Positions 11,585-23,299 of a DNA stretch of 64,000 nucleotides are shown piece by piece. Within the stretch, counting starts at the first letter, position 1; every line of letters starts with the position of its first letter. The translations under genes and the position numbers were made by a program. The notes beneath the pieces are model-generated. The model saw only the letters and a list, made by a program, of their open reading frames with translations. It searched no databases and was not told where the DNA came from. The DNA lies in contig CM049992.1 of the NCBI GenBank assembly GCA_016630955.3, forward strand, positions 372,001-436,000, given 5' to 3'. The DNA comes from Didymella arachidicola (Eukaryota; Ascomycota; Dothideomycetes; Pleosporales; Didymellaceae).

Positions 11585-12458
11585 TCCCCGAAAGGTACTA
11601 CAGGCTCTGTACGATAAGCACGAAGTCTCTAATGCACTCAAGATTCCTTGACAATCATCTCCAGAGGGTTCCCGCAAGTGAACGGCGCAATTGCAGTGGT
11701 CCATGGACACAGATTTACGACCTTCCTATCGTGGCTAGCGCCGGTGCGACTTGACTACTCACGAAGCCGATCCCCCTCTTTTTCCCTGCGCATCTCCCAA
11801 CTCACTGGCACATCTGCGAACTGTGCCCCGGAGTGTAATAAAAGCCCGTATTTACATGATGTGCTCAAGCTTTCCAAGCCGCCATGATAAGCTCGTGCTC
11901 ACTTGGCATTGGTTCTTATTCTGCAGCCACGTATCGTACCTTTCCCATGCAGCAAGATGCTTCGAAGCTTACCTGGGTAGTTTACGAACGGCAATAGACA
12001 ATCGAAGAACTTTAAGGTTAGTTTTGGGCTCGTACGAGCAGAGGAAAAGCTGTTGAAGTAAGGTTGCACAGTCTGAAGCCTCCTGCAATAAGCAAATCTA
12101 CAACAACAGTGCGGAGAGAGGCTGTACGGCAATTTCGCGGTGACATGTTGCTGCGGCCTGGTCCTGAGAATTTTCACCGCACAACAAGGCTATCGCCATG
12201 ATCCGGCCAATCACGATGCCTCGCGTCGTTGTTAGTCGCCTCGTTCGGTGTAATAATTATAAGACAGGAGGTCCTGCTTCCACAGCATCCGGGTGTCCAG
12301 CGCTCCAAGGCAAGCACCATGCAAGCAACCCTTCAATTTGTAGTGCTTGATGCCGCTGCCTCCGGTCGTTGCGCAGCAAGTATAAAGTGCTTTCCTCGCT
12401 TGTGTGCTTCCATTCAGGCGTCTCTCCTCCCTTAATCCCATACTCTCGTACCATCATA
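11585..12458. other. Intergenic, promoter side of the carboxypeptidase gene
   Basis: No gene is supported. A TATA-like AATTATAAG at about 12255 and a CT-rich stretch just before the ATG (about 12418-12440) are compatible with the promoter and leader of the downstream gene. Confidence 0.4.
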
Positions 12459-14219
12459 ATGATTCGCCTCACAGAGCTCGCTGCCTTCTTGGCAGCTGCT
12501 TCACTGAGCACAGCTCGTACTACTTCATTCGTTCAACGCCAAGTACCTGCCAATGCTACAGGTGTCACTACTATCACTTCGCCTCAAGGCGCACAGATTC
12601 GTTTCAAGCAACCCGGCAAACAGGGCGTCTGCGAGACCACAGAAGGCGTGGATGACTACGCCGGTTACATCAGCCTTAATGAGAAGACCAACATGTGAGA
12701 TGGCTACTTGCTTTTTTCGTGTGGCATGTAAACTAATCAATAAAGGTTCTTCTGGTTCTTCGAAGCCCGCGAGAACCCCAAAGAGGCCCCGCTCACCCTT
12801 TGGCTCAATGGCGGGCCTGGCTCGGATTCTCTCATCGGCCTTTTCCAGGAGCATGGCCCTTGCAATGTCACTGAGGATCTTAAGACGCAATTGAATCCCT
12901 ACTCTTGGAACGAAAAAAGTAGCTAGGTGCTGATACTGATCTTGACAGGCTCAAAAAAGTAACAGAATGCAGGTAACATGTTATATCTGAGTCAGCCCGT
13001 CGGTAAGTAGCTTAATACCTACCCTAGTCTTGAAAGTTCAAGAAGCTAATCGAACGCAGGTGTGGGCTTCTCTTACGAGACCACCGAAGTCGATGAGGAT
13101 GGCAGGTACTCGCTCGTTGACCCTGAAACGACTAATACAACCCACGCTGCTGCCGTTGGTGCGTGGCACATCTTGCAGGCCTTTTTGGAGCTGTCTCCCC
13201 AGCTTGACGCAGACATCAAGAACCTGACGTTTAACTTGTGGACCGAGAGTTACGGAGGGCACTATGGACCTGGCTTCTACAACTACTTCTATCAGCAAAA
13301 CGAGGCCATCAAGAATGGAACCACTAAGGGAGTTCCACTCCAAATGGACACTCTTGGTATCATCAACGGCCTTATCGATGAGCAGATTCAAGGTCCTTAC
13401 CACCCTGAGTTTGCTGTCAACAACACCTACGGCATTAAGGCATACAACGACACAATCTACACTTTCGCAAAGCAAGCATTCTACTTCCCAGGAGGATGCT
13501 ATGACCAAATCGAGAACTGCAAGCAGTCCGACCGAAGTACTGCGGACGGTCAGTCCACGTGCTCCACGGCCAGAGTTTTGTGCCGAGCACTCGTCGAAGA
13601 CCCATACTACAGCTTCGGTGACCGCGGTACCTACGATATTCGCCACCCCTCAGATGATCCCACCCCTCCTAACTACTTCGTGGACTTCCTTAACCTTGCA
13701 TCAACCCAGGAAGCCCTTGGTGTCAATATCAACTACACATCCACGAACGCTGATGAGGTCTTGTCGGGCTTTGACTTCACCGGTGACTACGTCTATTCTT
13801 TCATTGAAGACCTCTCGGAGATTCTCGGCTACGGCGTCCGCGTTGCACTTATCTACGGCGATGCTGACTACATTTGCAACTGGTTCGGCGGCGAAGCAGT
13901 TTCTCTTGCAGTCGACCACGCAAACAAGGCTGCTTTCAATGCTGCCGGCTACACCCCATTCCTTGTTGACGGCGTTGAGTACGGCGCGGTGCGCGAATAT
14001 GGCAACTTCAGCTTTACAAGGATATATGAATCTGGGCATGAAGTTCCCTACTACCAACCTTCGGCTGCGCTGGAGCTCTTCAGGCGTGTCTTGGATCATG
14101 TTGTCATTGCAGATGGCAGCAAGGTTGTGACAGCCGATTACAGCACGAATGGCACTGCGAAGGCTACACATACCGAGCCTTTCGTTCCGCTTCCGCCCAC
14201 AAGCACCCCAAGTCCTTAA
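12459..14219 (+). CDS. Secreted serine carboxypeptidase, peptidase family S10
   Basis: Removes C-terminal residues from peptides; predicted to be secreted or vacuolar. Exons 12459-12694, 12746-12918, 12973-13002, 13060-14219 (introns 51, 54 and 57 bp). Exon 3 is a 30-bp micro-exon encoding NMLYLSQPV. The product is 532 aa with a signal peptide (about 1-20). The catalytic triad is Ser210 in [10 protein letters not shown], Asp416 in [13 protein letters not shown] and His473 in [10 protein letters not shown]. Oddities: the nucleophile motif has Thr where GES is usual, and the substrate-site motif reads [10 protein letters not shown] instead of GGPGSSSxxG. Many N-glycosylation sequons and a Thr/Pro/Ser-rich C-terminus are present. 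The exon 3 junctions rest on matching the family pattern QPVGVGFSY across introns 2 and 3. Confidence 0.94.
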
Positions 14220-14565
14220 AATAGTGCTAGCAAGAAGAGAGCTAAGAAGGACTAGCGTGATAAATGTACTTGGTAGCTTTGAAGCGTATAACTACGATAC
14301 AGATGCTGTCTATAGAGTACTGTCAACCAAACATCCAAATCACATCGTTCAAATCGGCGGCATTTATGACAACTTCGCAGCCATCCAGGGTCTGCGTTCC
14401 ATTAACATTCCGGCACTAAAACCTAACTAATCATAGCTGCCTGAGCTCTGAACGCCTGCAATGCGTATGTACCAACGCCACTAATGCAATTCTATCGCTA
14501 CTTCCGCTCCAAACAACGCTAAAGAGAAACAATAAATACAAGAAAATCCAAACGATGGCCAGACA
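14220..14565. other. Convergent intergenic tail-to-tail spacer
   Basis: 346 bp between the stop codons of the carboxypeptidase (+) and the Prm10-like gene (-), presumably the two 3' UTRs. No other feature was seen. Confidence 0.5.
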
Positions 14566-17325
14566 TTAGAAACTGAACAAACCAGATCTACGCTTTCCGA
14601 GAGGGTAGACAATGAGCGCAGCCAGGAAGAGGCCGACTGTGATACCAATGGCGATCTGCACGACCGAGAAACCGACGTTCAGTGCAATACTGTTGAGCGT
14701 ACTGGAAGCCGTGACGTCTGCAGCGCTGATTGTCGCAGCGCTTGTGGTGTTGCGAGTAATCTGATCGGCGGAATTGAGACCAGACACAAGCGAACCCTGT
14801 ACACTCAAACCGGAAGGAACCTGTACGAAGATCGCAGGCAACATAGCAGCAGCAGCAAGTCCATAGCCGATCTTCCGCGTATGAGGAACGAAGTCACTAA
14901 CAGAGCTAGCCCGCGAGGGTGTCGTGCTATCGTTCTGTGTAACACTGTACTCCGAGCGCTCAATCTTAGGGAGCTTGAACGCGCTGATGTTGCCATGACG
15001 ACCTCGGAGGTACTTCTTGCGCAGTGCCATGACGCGAGGCCGCATTTTGTTCTCCCAGGTGTCAAGGCTCCAGTTCTCAACATGACGACCGAAGCGAGCG
15101 TGCACGTTGGCAGCGATTCCGATCGCCAGTGCACCGAGAGTGTTGGATACCTGAGCGTTGGCTTTGAAGTACTGCGAGCTATGGAAATTGACGACATAGC
15201 CGATGAGCGCGATGACGGCCATGGATGGCATTTGCTTGTACTTGGCTTGATTGACGACCATGAGACATAGTGCAAAAGCCAGCACGAAGAGGTAGTAGAA
15301 ATGCGAAGACATGGGATCGTCGCATGTTGTCTTCGATGTGGCGTTTTTGTCCATCATACCGTAGAGCACTGTGCCGATGGTAATGCCGAAACCAAGGAAG
15401 AGGGAGTAGATGATGGCGTAGACCATACGGACGGATCCTGCAACAATGTGTTTGCTCTGAAGTTCGAGAGAGGCACAGAGGACCATGAAACCAGGTAGAA
15501 TAAGTGCGATACTGGACTGAGCCATGGCGCTGAAGCAGAAGATTTCTTTGCCACCGCTGCCTCGAATGGAACCCAGAGCACGGGCAAGGAAGCTGGTAAT
15601 GACGGCGGCACCAATCTCAAATACGTTACTAATGAGCTCGTTGCCAGGCGCTACGATCAGCTGCAACCAACCGATAATGCAACCCAACATGAAGCAGAAG
15701 GGCAGGTCGATCGGTCGAGCGTTGAAGGCGAAGGGCGCCACGGTCGCGGAAGCAAGGCCGTACACAGGCACTCGTGGCCAGCGACCGAACTTGTTTTTAC
15801 GCCCCATAATGGCTTCAAGACGGGGCGTGGCCTCATCAACACCAATGCGATCGTGGACGACATCCTTGTAGATCTCATGAACATCGCGCAGCTTTCCCAG
15901 GTCGACACCCTGAGCAGTCCTGACAAGCTTTACTTCGGAAGTGTGAATTGATGTGTCATCGAAGGCGCAGATCATGCAGCCAGGCATGTACAGAAATTGG
16001 GCTTCAATCTCCAAAACACGTGCTGACATGTTGAGGTACTCTTCGAGACGATGTGTTGGTGCACCGTACATCATCAAAGCCTTACATAGTTTGCGAAGGT
16101 AGCTTTGTCGAGCCAGTGTGCCGGCAATGTGGATCTTGATCTTCAAATCGTGGTCGCGCTGCCGCTTGGGCTTTTTGACTGACTCGTCTGACTTGGAGCG
16201 CTTGCCCATACCGGGACGACTCTTCTTCACTTGCTCGTCAAACTCATTGCCCAAGTCGTGTTGAGAAGGGGCGGCAAAGCTGCGCGCAGAGCTACCAACG
16301 AGAGTAGAGATAGAGTTCGTTGATTGGTTGTGGCTACGGCTGTACCAAGGCTTGCTGCGAGGCGTTGTTGTTCCTGATCGGGGTGGTGATGAGTTTGGTG
16401 AATTAGCAGCAGTCGAAGCACCGCTAAATGTGTATCCAGCGCTGAGGTTCCTCGAATGAGGAGGGCGTGCAGATCGACCTGGGGTGACAGGAGCTTGAGC
16501 GGCAGCAGTCGAAGCTTGAAGTAGGGTACCGAGAACACCAGTACGGTACCTCCGAGGTCGGGCAACATGCTCGTCTTCTACCTCGACAGCATTGGTAGGG
16601 GTAACTTGTCCAGATCGCAGAGGAGGTTCTGAGTGGTACAGATCCTCCATGCTGATCCCAGGCCCGGACTCTGCGTTGCGGATGGTATGGTTGCGCATTA
16701 TCATGGAAGCCCGCTTCATGAACTGAGGGTCATCCTCATCGTCGTCTTCGCTGTTATCGGCTGTGTGCTCATGAGAGCTAACAATGCTTGCGAGTTCCAT
16801 GGGTGGGCTCATCTGACCCTCAGACCCGCGGCGAGAGACCGGAGCGGAGTAAGTGCCCATTGACTGAGATAGCTTTGCCGCTCGCCGGTGGGCCTCAAGG
16901 CCAGAACGCTCTTTGGCTTTGGATCGGGAATTCTGTCGCTCCAACTCATCCTCGAAGGGGTTTGGCTCATCGTTGAGGTAGAACTCGGGCGGCGTCCGTG
17001 GAGCTTTCCGGATGGCAGGGCGCGGTCTCTGTACATCACGAGCGGGAGGGGTAGCTCCTGCTTCCTGTGGATACTCTTCGGACAGAGCAATCTTGATGGA
17101 CTCTCGCATCTTCCTGAGGTCATCTTGCGAGAGATCAGATCGCTGCAAAGGGGTGTTACGGCCACCTGAGCCAGTATTACCCTCCTCGGGTGTCACTGTA
17201 GACAGTGGACGTTCATCGGTAGTGTCCTCCCTCCAGACGACGCGCTTGCGCCCTGGGGTCGAAGCCATCTGGTCTTCAGAGGGAGTATGAGAGTGGGATG
17301 GTCCCAGGTCTTGAAAGGGATCCAT
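14566..17325 (-). CDS. Prm10/ThrE-like membrane transporter (DUF1212)
   Basis: Single-exon ORF of 919 aa. Residues 1 to about 390 are polar and disordered, rich in Ser, Pro and Arg with many potential phosphorylation sites. From about 395 (RQSYLRKLCKALMMYGAPTH) a ThrE-like domain begins: the conserved MYGAPTHRLEE and PGC segments, then about ten transmembrane helices to the C-terminus in two blocks. The bacterial ThrE family exports threonine and serine; in fungi the relatives are called pheromone-regulated membrane protein 10 and their substrate is not established. Location in a cell membrane is inferred from the helices. The start at 17325 is the first Met after an upstream stop. Length is within the usual fungal range. 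Confidence 0.88.
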   Translation of the reverse strand: MDPFQDLGPSHSHTPSEDQMASTPGRKRVVWREDTTDERPLSTVTPEEGNTGSGGRNTPLQRSDLSQDDLRKMRESIKIALSEEYPQEAGATPPARDVQRPRPAIRKAPRTPPEFYLNDEPNPFEDELERQNSRSKAKERSGLEAHRRAAKLSQSMGTYSAPVSRRGSEGQMSPPMELASIVSSHEHTADNSEDDDEDDPQFMKRASMIMRNHTIRNAESGPGISMEDLYHSEPPLRSGQVTPTNAVEVEDEHVARPRRYRTGVLGTLLQASTAAAQAPVTPGRSARPPHSRNLSAGYTFSGASTAANSPNSSPPRSGTTTPRSKPWYSRSHNQSTNSISTLVGSSARSFAAPSQHDLGNEFDEQVKKSRPGMGKRSKSDESVKKPKRQRDHDLKIKIHIAGTLARQSYLRKLCKALMMYGAPTHRLEEYLNMSARVLEIEAQFLYMPGCMICAFDDTSIHTSEVKLVRTAQGVDLGKLRDVHEIYKDVVHDRIGVDEATPRLEAIMGRKNKFGRWPRVPVYGLASATVAPFAFNARPIDLPFCFMLGCIIGWLQLIVAPGNELISNVFEIGAAVITSFLARALGSIRGSGGKEIFCFSAMAQSSIALILPGFMVLCASLELQSKHIVAGSVRMVYAIIYSLFLGFGITIGTVLYGMMDKNATSKTTCDDPMSSHFYYLFVLAFALCLMVVNQAKYKQMPSMAVIALIGYVVNFHSSQYFKANAQVSNTLGALAIGIAANVHARFGRHVENWSLDTWENKMRPRVMALRKKYLRGRHGNISAFKLPKIERSEYSVTQNDSTTPSRASSVSDFVPHTRKIGYGLAAAAMLPAIFVQVPSGLSVQGSLVSGLNSADQITRNTTSAATISAADVTASSTLNSIALNVGFSVVQIAIGITVGLFLAALIVYPLGKRRSGLFSF

Positions 17326-20144
17326 CTTAATATTATACGATCGGCCTAATACCGACGGTACGGAAGCGTAGGAGAGTACCTTCTTGGCAGCCCACAGAAA
17401 CCCCGTAGGTTGTCAGTATGTGCCTCTAGAACGTCAACCTCCTTGACTCAGGCACTAGGAAGCCACACGTGGGGGTAATAGTTCGCAACCGAATGCGGCT
17501 GATAGTCTCAGAACAGTTTGGAATCGTGACCGTAGGCTGCACTTAGTGGCAGATCTCTGATGGGTAGTGTTGGATGCAAGGAGCAATCAGTGCTCGAGGT
17601 TCGGGTATATATGGGGCCTTTGGGCGCGAAAGGTACGGTGATACAGTTGAGAATTTCCGGTGCTGATGAGGCAATAATGCTCTGTGAATTTGACCACAGG
17701 AAGATGGTAGCGACTGGTTTCTGCAGAATACAGAATGCGGTGGAGCAATGACGGTATTGAGTTGTTGGAAACAGGAGGTCGTAGTGTAGCACTTTCTTTA
17801 GCAGGGTTGCGTGGTGTTGATAAGGGCCCACCACTGCGGATAACTTGAAAGCGCTTCCGGGCAGCAAGCGAGCAGGCAAAATCCTCGCAAAATCTGCCGC
17901 GGCGTCGGAGGACCCAATTTTTGTTTGCGAATGTTAATGGCCAGAAGGTTCGACGTCAACTTCGTCAGCTCAAAGGAGAAAGTGGAGTGCGGTTGCAGGG
18001 GGTGCTGCGGTCGGGAGGAAACGCCAAAATCACGACAGAACTCCTCGACGCTGCACCAGCGGGTGTGGCTGCAGACGCTGGCGCCAAGTATTTTTAGGCT
18101 ATCAGTGTCGCAAATTCGTTGAAGTACCGCAAGTGTACCGAACGTTTGGCAAGATAGGGTTGCCGTAGCTGCCCGACAGTAAGATGAATGTCACAGTGAG
18201 GGAGAATCAGCGAATAAAAAAGAACATACAAGAATATCATCGTTCCGCTGAGATTGACGCAGCGAGTGCACTCTTGACGAACGATGGTCTCAGGAGCTTT
18301 GCTGTCGTTACTGGTGGGGATTTGCATCTGACCATTCCAAGCATGGCAGTGGGTGCTTTAGAAAAGTGGACAGGTCGTGCCAAACTCTTGGTGTGCTGAT
18401 TGAGGGAATCCAAGATAAGAACACTGTGGGTATAACTGGGTCTCCAAGCCTCGCAATGCGTGTCGTCCAATAGTCGTGACCCAGGGACCATCGTGGGAGT
18501 GATGCCATGATAGCCAGTGGAGCAGTACGACATGATCGAGAACTTTTCACGCCGCATCACTGTCTTGAAAAGCAACTGAGCGATTCACCGACTGACTCCT
18601 TGAGGTCGACAGCAGCAGGAAGCATTGGATACCTCCATGGCGAACAGAATCATGATCAGTTCATTGCTCAGACGACAGCCGCTTGAACCTGTAGTGGTTT
18701 GCCTGGGTGGCGAGCAGGAGGCTGAAAACCCTTGAAAACTTGCAAAGCTTATTCGGTCACCCAACTAGCCAGATCAGAGCCGTGCATACCATGCTTCCCT
18801 GCAGCGTGCAGATCCCAACAGTTGCAACACGAGCTGGATTGTACGACGGCTGTTCCGGTGCTTCCATCACATGTTTTTGATCGTTGTACTGTGATAGCGA
18901 GGGATGCCGTCTGCTTTGATGACGCTACGTTTCCCAAAACAGCAGCACACAAGCCTCAACACCACGTATGCACCAACGAAATTCACGTCTGCTAACCTAT
19001 CCACATCGTCGCGTGTGCCTTGCGTACCTTTCTGCGCGTTTTTGGAAGTCAAAGACAACGGCGATCGTCATGCACATGAAGTCGTCAGGGGCCAGGCCGC
19101 ATGCGGAAGGATCGATCCATCACCTTACGTCATATTTCGCGCTCAGACGGCAGCCACTAAACCGACTCTCCTTTTCCACCACACAACGCGATCCAAGTTG
19201 TCTCCACTTTGCATCACGTGCGCGACTCGCTCCGCTCAGTCCGGACTCCGCTACAAAGGATTCTCTCGACGTCAAGCGCGGTTCGGCATCGAGATGCTCT
19301 CCACACTGCGTGCACGGTAAGAGATGAGTCTGGAGAGCAGTTCCACCCCCAGGGGGCATTCGGCCCACTTGACGGACGTCAATCCAACTGGCAATGCGTT
19401 GGCTGCATTCTTCACCGACTTCTGAACGAGAAAACCTCCCCGGCAACTGGCAAGCAAACAACACGTTGCGACGGCATCTGGAGCATCTGCGGCTTTGAGC
19501 ATACTTAGGCGATGTCATTGTACACACTACCTACGAGAGCTACTCCCAGCACGTTATAGCCGTTTATATCCCCCACTCGATGTCAGGGATGAGCCATCGA
19601 CCCGTCTTGCTAAGGCGTCCTCGCATCACTTCTCTGTTTCTTTCATAGCAATAAGGAATGTGAATGTCTGCATGCCGAAGTCGTCTCGTACTTCAGTCCC
19701 TGATCTCGAACCGTGGAACTGGAACCTACACGCGAGACCAGACGCTGTAGATTTGTCAAGTGACCAAACCGACAGAAGTCTGTATCTGGACATATCTCTT
19801 CCTTTGGATAAAATCAAGGCTGCTGTGCTGATCACGATAGTTCAAAATAGGCGTATGGTTGCGACAACGTGAGAAAATTGTGGAGGGTAGTCGACATGGA
19901 GACCCTCTGCTTAAACGCGCAGGGAAAAGCGGTCACCAAGTTCGACACAGAAAGCCATTGCGTACACGAGGAGGACCCATGGAATAGATCCTCGGGCTGA
20001 AGGCTGTATTCGTACCACTTTACCTTGGTCAGTTTCGGCGTCCACATTTATCTTTCACTTTGCGTCACACTCTGCTTGTAGCCACCAACTTCTTCCTTCC
20101 TATCACACCTCACAAGCAACACTGTAACCCGACTATCAGTTACC
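17326..20144. other. Gene-poor intergenic stretch of 2.8 kb
   Basis: Upstream of the Prm10-like gene (-) and of the Gfd2-like relic (+). Several ORFs of 60-140 codons occur on both strands (for example 18904-19320, 19495-19872), but none shows domain patterns or paired splice sites. Base composition is not visibly AT-rich. No repeat was recognised by eye. Confidence 0.4.
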
Positions 20145-20827
20145 ATGGACTTGGACCCTTCTGACGACCCCATCGAACCAACGCAGCGAGCATACGCACG
20201 AGAGCGATCAAACACATACAACCTCTTGCCTACAGTCCACTGCGAGAACATCCCCAACGGCAAGCGTATCGCGCATGCCCGCATCATGTGGAACGCTCAT
20301 TTGCTCAACCAACACGGCGGTTGGCGATCCTGAGGCGTTTGACTTCGGCACAACGAAGTTTATGTCACCGGAGGCGGCCAAGAAGACCTTGATCAACACA
20401 TTCAGCCGGTCACATATGGTGAGCGACGACAGTGTTCGACACCAGCCTATCCTTCTCATGGGACACGCCATAGATAACCCCGTCGAGCATATCAAAGCAG
20501 CGTTCGAGGTTGACCTCCTAGGTCAGGGCACCATCATCAAGGTGATCGACACCCAGAATCTCGCGAAGTACGCTCTGATTTGTAGTTCAAAGGGTGTGAA
20601 CATCAGTCTCAACGACTTCTTGAAGTATGTAAAGGTATGCATCTCAAAGTATTACAGCGCAGGGAATGAAGCAGCAGGCACTCTTATTGTGTTGTGGCCT
20701 TGAGTACATCCTTCCGAGACGACACCTACTTGTACAGCACGCCACAGGCTGTGTTCTTGAATCGCGACATCAAGACGTCATCGAATATGTACAGGCCCTC
20801 GGCAAGTCTCTTCCTCCGCCATCTTAG
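20145..20827 (+). pseudogene. Gfd2/YDR514C-like nuclease-domain gene with two frame breaks
   Basis: Three overlapping frames together read like the C-terminal RNase H-fold (DEDD-like) domain of Gfd2/YDR514C-type proteins. Frame A (20145-20333) has HARIMWNAHLLNQHG; frame B (about 20322-20690) has GDPEAFDFGTTKFM, ILLMGHAIDNPVEHIKAAF, VIDTQNLAKYA and AGNEAAGTLIV; frame C (about 20693-20827) has CGLEYILPRRHLL and DVIEYVQALGKS. No GT-AG intron joins A to B or B to C; each switch needs a 1-nt change, near 20321-20326 and near 20687-20695. The family's HNAGND motif is YSAGNE here, losing the usual His. The usual upstream part of the domain is also absent. A decayed gene is the simplest reading; two assembly indels are the alternative. 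Confidence 0.6.
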
Positions 20828-21154
20828 GGTCAACCGACGTTCTGCACCAATTCCGACCGCAATAACCCTGTGCGCTCGGACTGCCGTGCGCAGGTCTTGT
20901 GTCGCACGTGCGAGAATTCGGGAGTCGTGGAGCTCTTCCGAGCTCGTAAGGCGCACCGGACTGCAAAGTGCCTGTACCGACATCTTCATATGCCGCCTAG
21001 AGACTGCTTCAAGAAGTAGGATGTGCGAAGGTCAAGGTGAAGATAGTATCTTAATCGTCTCATGGCGATCTTCTGGCCGCAAGAAGACGAGAGACATCGA
21101 TAGAACACAATAAGAATTGACTCTACGGGACCAGACTATGTGACCTTTCTGAGA
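20828..21154. other. Short spacer between two decayed genes
   Basis: No gene or repeat seen. It separates the 3' end of the Gfd2-like relic (+) from the 3' end of the rhodopsin-like relic (-). Confidence 0.4.
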
Positions 21155-22577
21155 TCAAGTCACGGGCCTTTTACTCCGTTCGAAAGCAAGTGCATCCTCA
21201 TCAGAGCGCTCATCGTACCTAATGGAAAAGTCTTGTCGCACTTGGATGCCAAAATCACCCTTGATGTCTCCCGTATCAACTGAATTCGCTTTTGACCTCT
21301 TTGTGTCCGACCTTTTGACTTTCTGATTGCTGGTCGGGAGGATCGACTCTGTGCTGGACCCTGCGTCTCGCTTTGTGTTCATATTCATTCTGTCGATCTA
21401 ATCAAGGTCTATTGTGACGTTGCCGGCACCTCGATGTCCTCGTCTTGGCTCCGAACCAACTATGTGGAAAGCATTCTGACCAGATTTAGGCTGTCGACTG
21501 CTGGACCCGGTACGATTCTTGAGGGAAAGAGCGGAGGCCATGCTTGAAGGCAGATTTCCACGGATTTGCGAGTAGAGTGGCCGAAGAGTTGGTAGCGAAC
21601 CAGCGATGTTGAGTACAGATACTTCAGCCCTGCACATTGTAGTGTTAGCTTGACAATCAGTAGTTGGTTTGTTGCGGGCGATTTTACATGTACCAAATAG
21701 AGATAGGGGACCACGCATATGTCACGTCTGATAATTTGGCCAGGTCGCGCATGTAGTATACCTTGACGAACGTTGCAGCAGCCGCACTAGAATGACTAGT
21801 AGTGGTCGAACCATACAAGGAGAAACCTCACAAGATCCCTCCACGCATAAGGTAGCTAAGGCCCCATTTGGTGCTTTTCTTCATCTGATGCCTCCAGACC
21901 ATGTAGACAGGAAACAACGCAGTGGTCAAATCCATGATCGCGTTCCAGACTGCGCGTTGTCAGTACCAACCTGTCGTTCACTCTAGTGATGGTCTACTCA
22001 CCTGACTGAATCCTGCCTCCGTACTCGTACCAGCTTAGATTGATGCATGTGCCCGGTGTGGTCGGTTTCCAGGATTTTTGCATTGGCGAGCAGCCGCCTA
22101 GCAGTATTCCTATAGCCAATGCGTTCAGTTCAATCATGACTAATGTCACGGTGTAAAGAAACCATAAATGTCGCTTCGTGGCTGAACGTCCAAGGATTCA
22201 CACAAGAAAGAGCACCATGGACACTTTGCCAAAAGTCCCTGACCCGACAGCGATTGCGGGCGCAACATAAGTGTACATGAGAGCCCTCTTACGATCATAG
22301 GGGTTCTCGATGTCCGCAAGATGCAGCCCGAATCCATGACTGACACCCACTGACACCAGCGCTGTCATCGCAGCGCCAGTAGCCTAGAATTATTGAGATA
22401 GAGTTCAGGCTTGCAAAGAAAGTAACGTACCAAAGCGAGCACCATGAACACATCATCCATTCCAAAGTTATTGAGGAGGAAGAAGCGGCAATAGACTCTT
22501 GCATCCACCACAAAGATCGCGACAGAGCTCGAAGCCCATCCTACGGCGTTCAACTGCGATCTGTAGTCGTCCACCAT
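21155..22577 (-). pseudogene. Fungal rhodopsin-like (Pth11-related) membrane protein gene with two in-frame stops
   Basis: Five exons can be placed on the minus strand: 22577-22431, 22383-22002, 21949-21832, 21786-21688, 21629-21155. All junctions are GT-AG and the phases close to 407 codons. The start reads LNAVGWASSSVAIFVVDARV, followed by the family RVY-RFF / GMDDVFMVLAL pattern. Later segments are HGFGLHLADIENPYDRKRAL, ALFPVYMVWRHQMKKSTKWG, VKVYYMRDLAKLSDVTYAWS and IAGSLPTLRPLYSQIRG, then a tail with GDFGIQVRQDFSIRYDERS. Two stops interrupt it: TGA at 22198-22200 (codon 111, where the family has Arg before ILGRSATKRH) and TAG at 21398-21400 (codon 326), after which the same frame stays open to 21155. 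Both are explained by single C-to-T changes (CGA to TGA; CAG to TAG). An intact gene would encode a seven-helix membrane protein of about 406 aa. Confidence 0.8.
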
Positions 22578-23299
22578 AGCAATTTCACGAGTTAGCTTCG
22601 AGCATCGAGCCTAAGGAGTTGCGTAAGGTTAACAGCATGGAAGCAACCTTCATGCAAACTTAGGAGATAGCAGCCACGCCTTGGTTTGCCCAGTCCTTAT
22701 CTCAAGGCTCGTGTTGGTCGAAAGATTTCAGCCTCGGTCAGCAAGGTTGTGGATCCTCAGTGTCATTTCTGGAAAACGAACATGCATCTGGCACCGCGGC
22801 TGGCGTCCCGCGCTCATATGGCCCAGGGTCGGTGGGAGCTCTGCCCCCTTGGCGCATCGGGAAATATCCTCTCAGAGGTAAGTGGGACCTGCCTCGCGGT
22901 TTCCATTACTGTTCTTGTGCGGAGACAGGCCGAACCGTTTCGCGAAAAGCAGATAAGGACTTTGCACGATATCTCAAATGCGAGAAGCACGAAAACTTCC
23001 AGAGGAGCAAACGCATTCTACCTAAGGAAATATTATCGTTTCCAAACAATGGGTTGTGGTGTGACGGTTGTGGTGGTGGTGAAAACTAGGGTCGCTAGGT
23101 ACGGCCCGTGGCTTCTCCACCGATGGGCTTAGCATGGGATCAAACGACCAGTGGCACTTTCCATAGCCCCATGTCCATACCAGTTGGCCTGAATATGCGT
23201 TTGACTCGAGTCACTCGACAGTAGTGCCTTATGTGAGCGCTGCCCAAATTGTGAAACGCACAGGCTCTTAAGTTTTCTCTCTCTTGGGGGATCTTTGTT
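22578..23299. other. Intergenic with a possible zinc-finger-like remnant
   Basis: Frame 22760-23089 (+) contains a Cys/His segment (FHYCSCAETGRTVSRK followed by CEKHE) that loosely recalls a C2H2 finger, but there is no flanking domain or splice structure. A GGTGGTGGT microsatellite-like run lies at about 23060-23083. No gene is called. Confidence 0.25.

Noticed and set aside
21687..21832. TGA after GGGATCTT and TAA after TGGTACAT in the rhodopsin-like gene as further nonsense codons
   Set aside because: Both lie inside good GT-AG introns (GTGAGG...TCTAG and GTAAAA...TGCAG) that keep frame and family pattern.
23060..23083. GGTGGT run as a functional repeat
   Set aside because: Short simple sequence, expected by chance in this composition.
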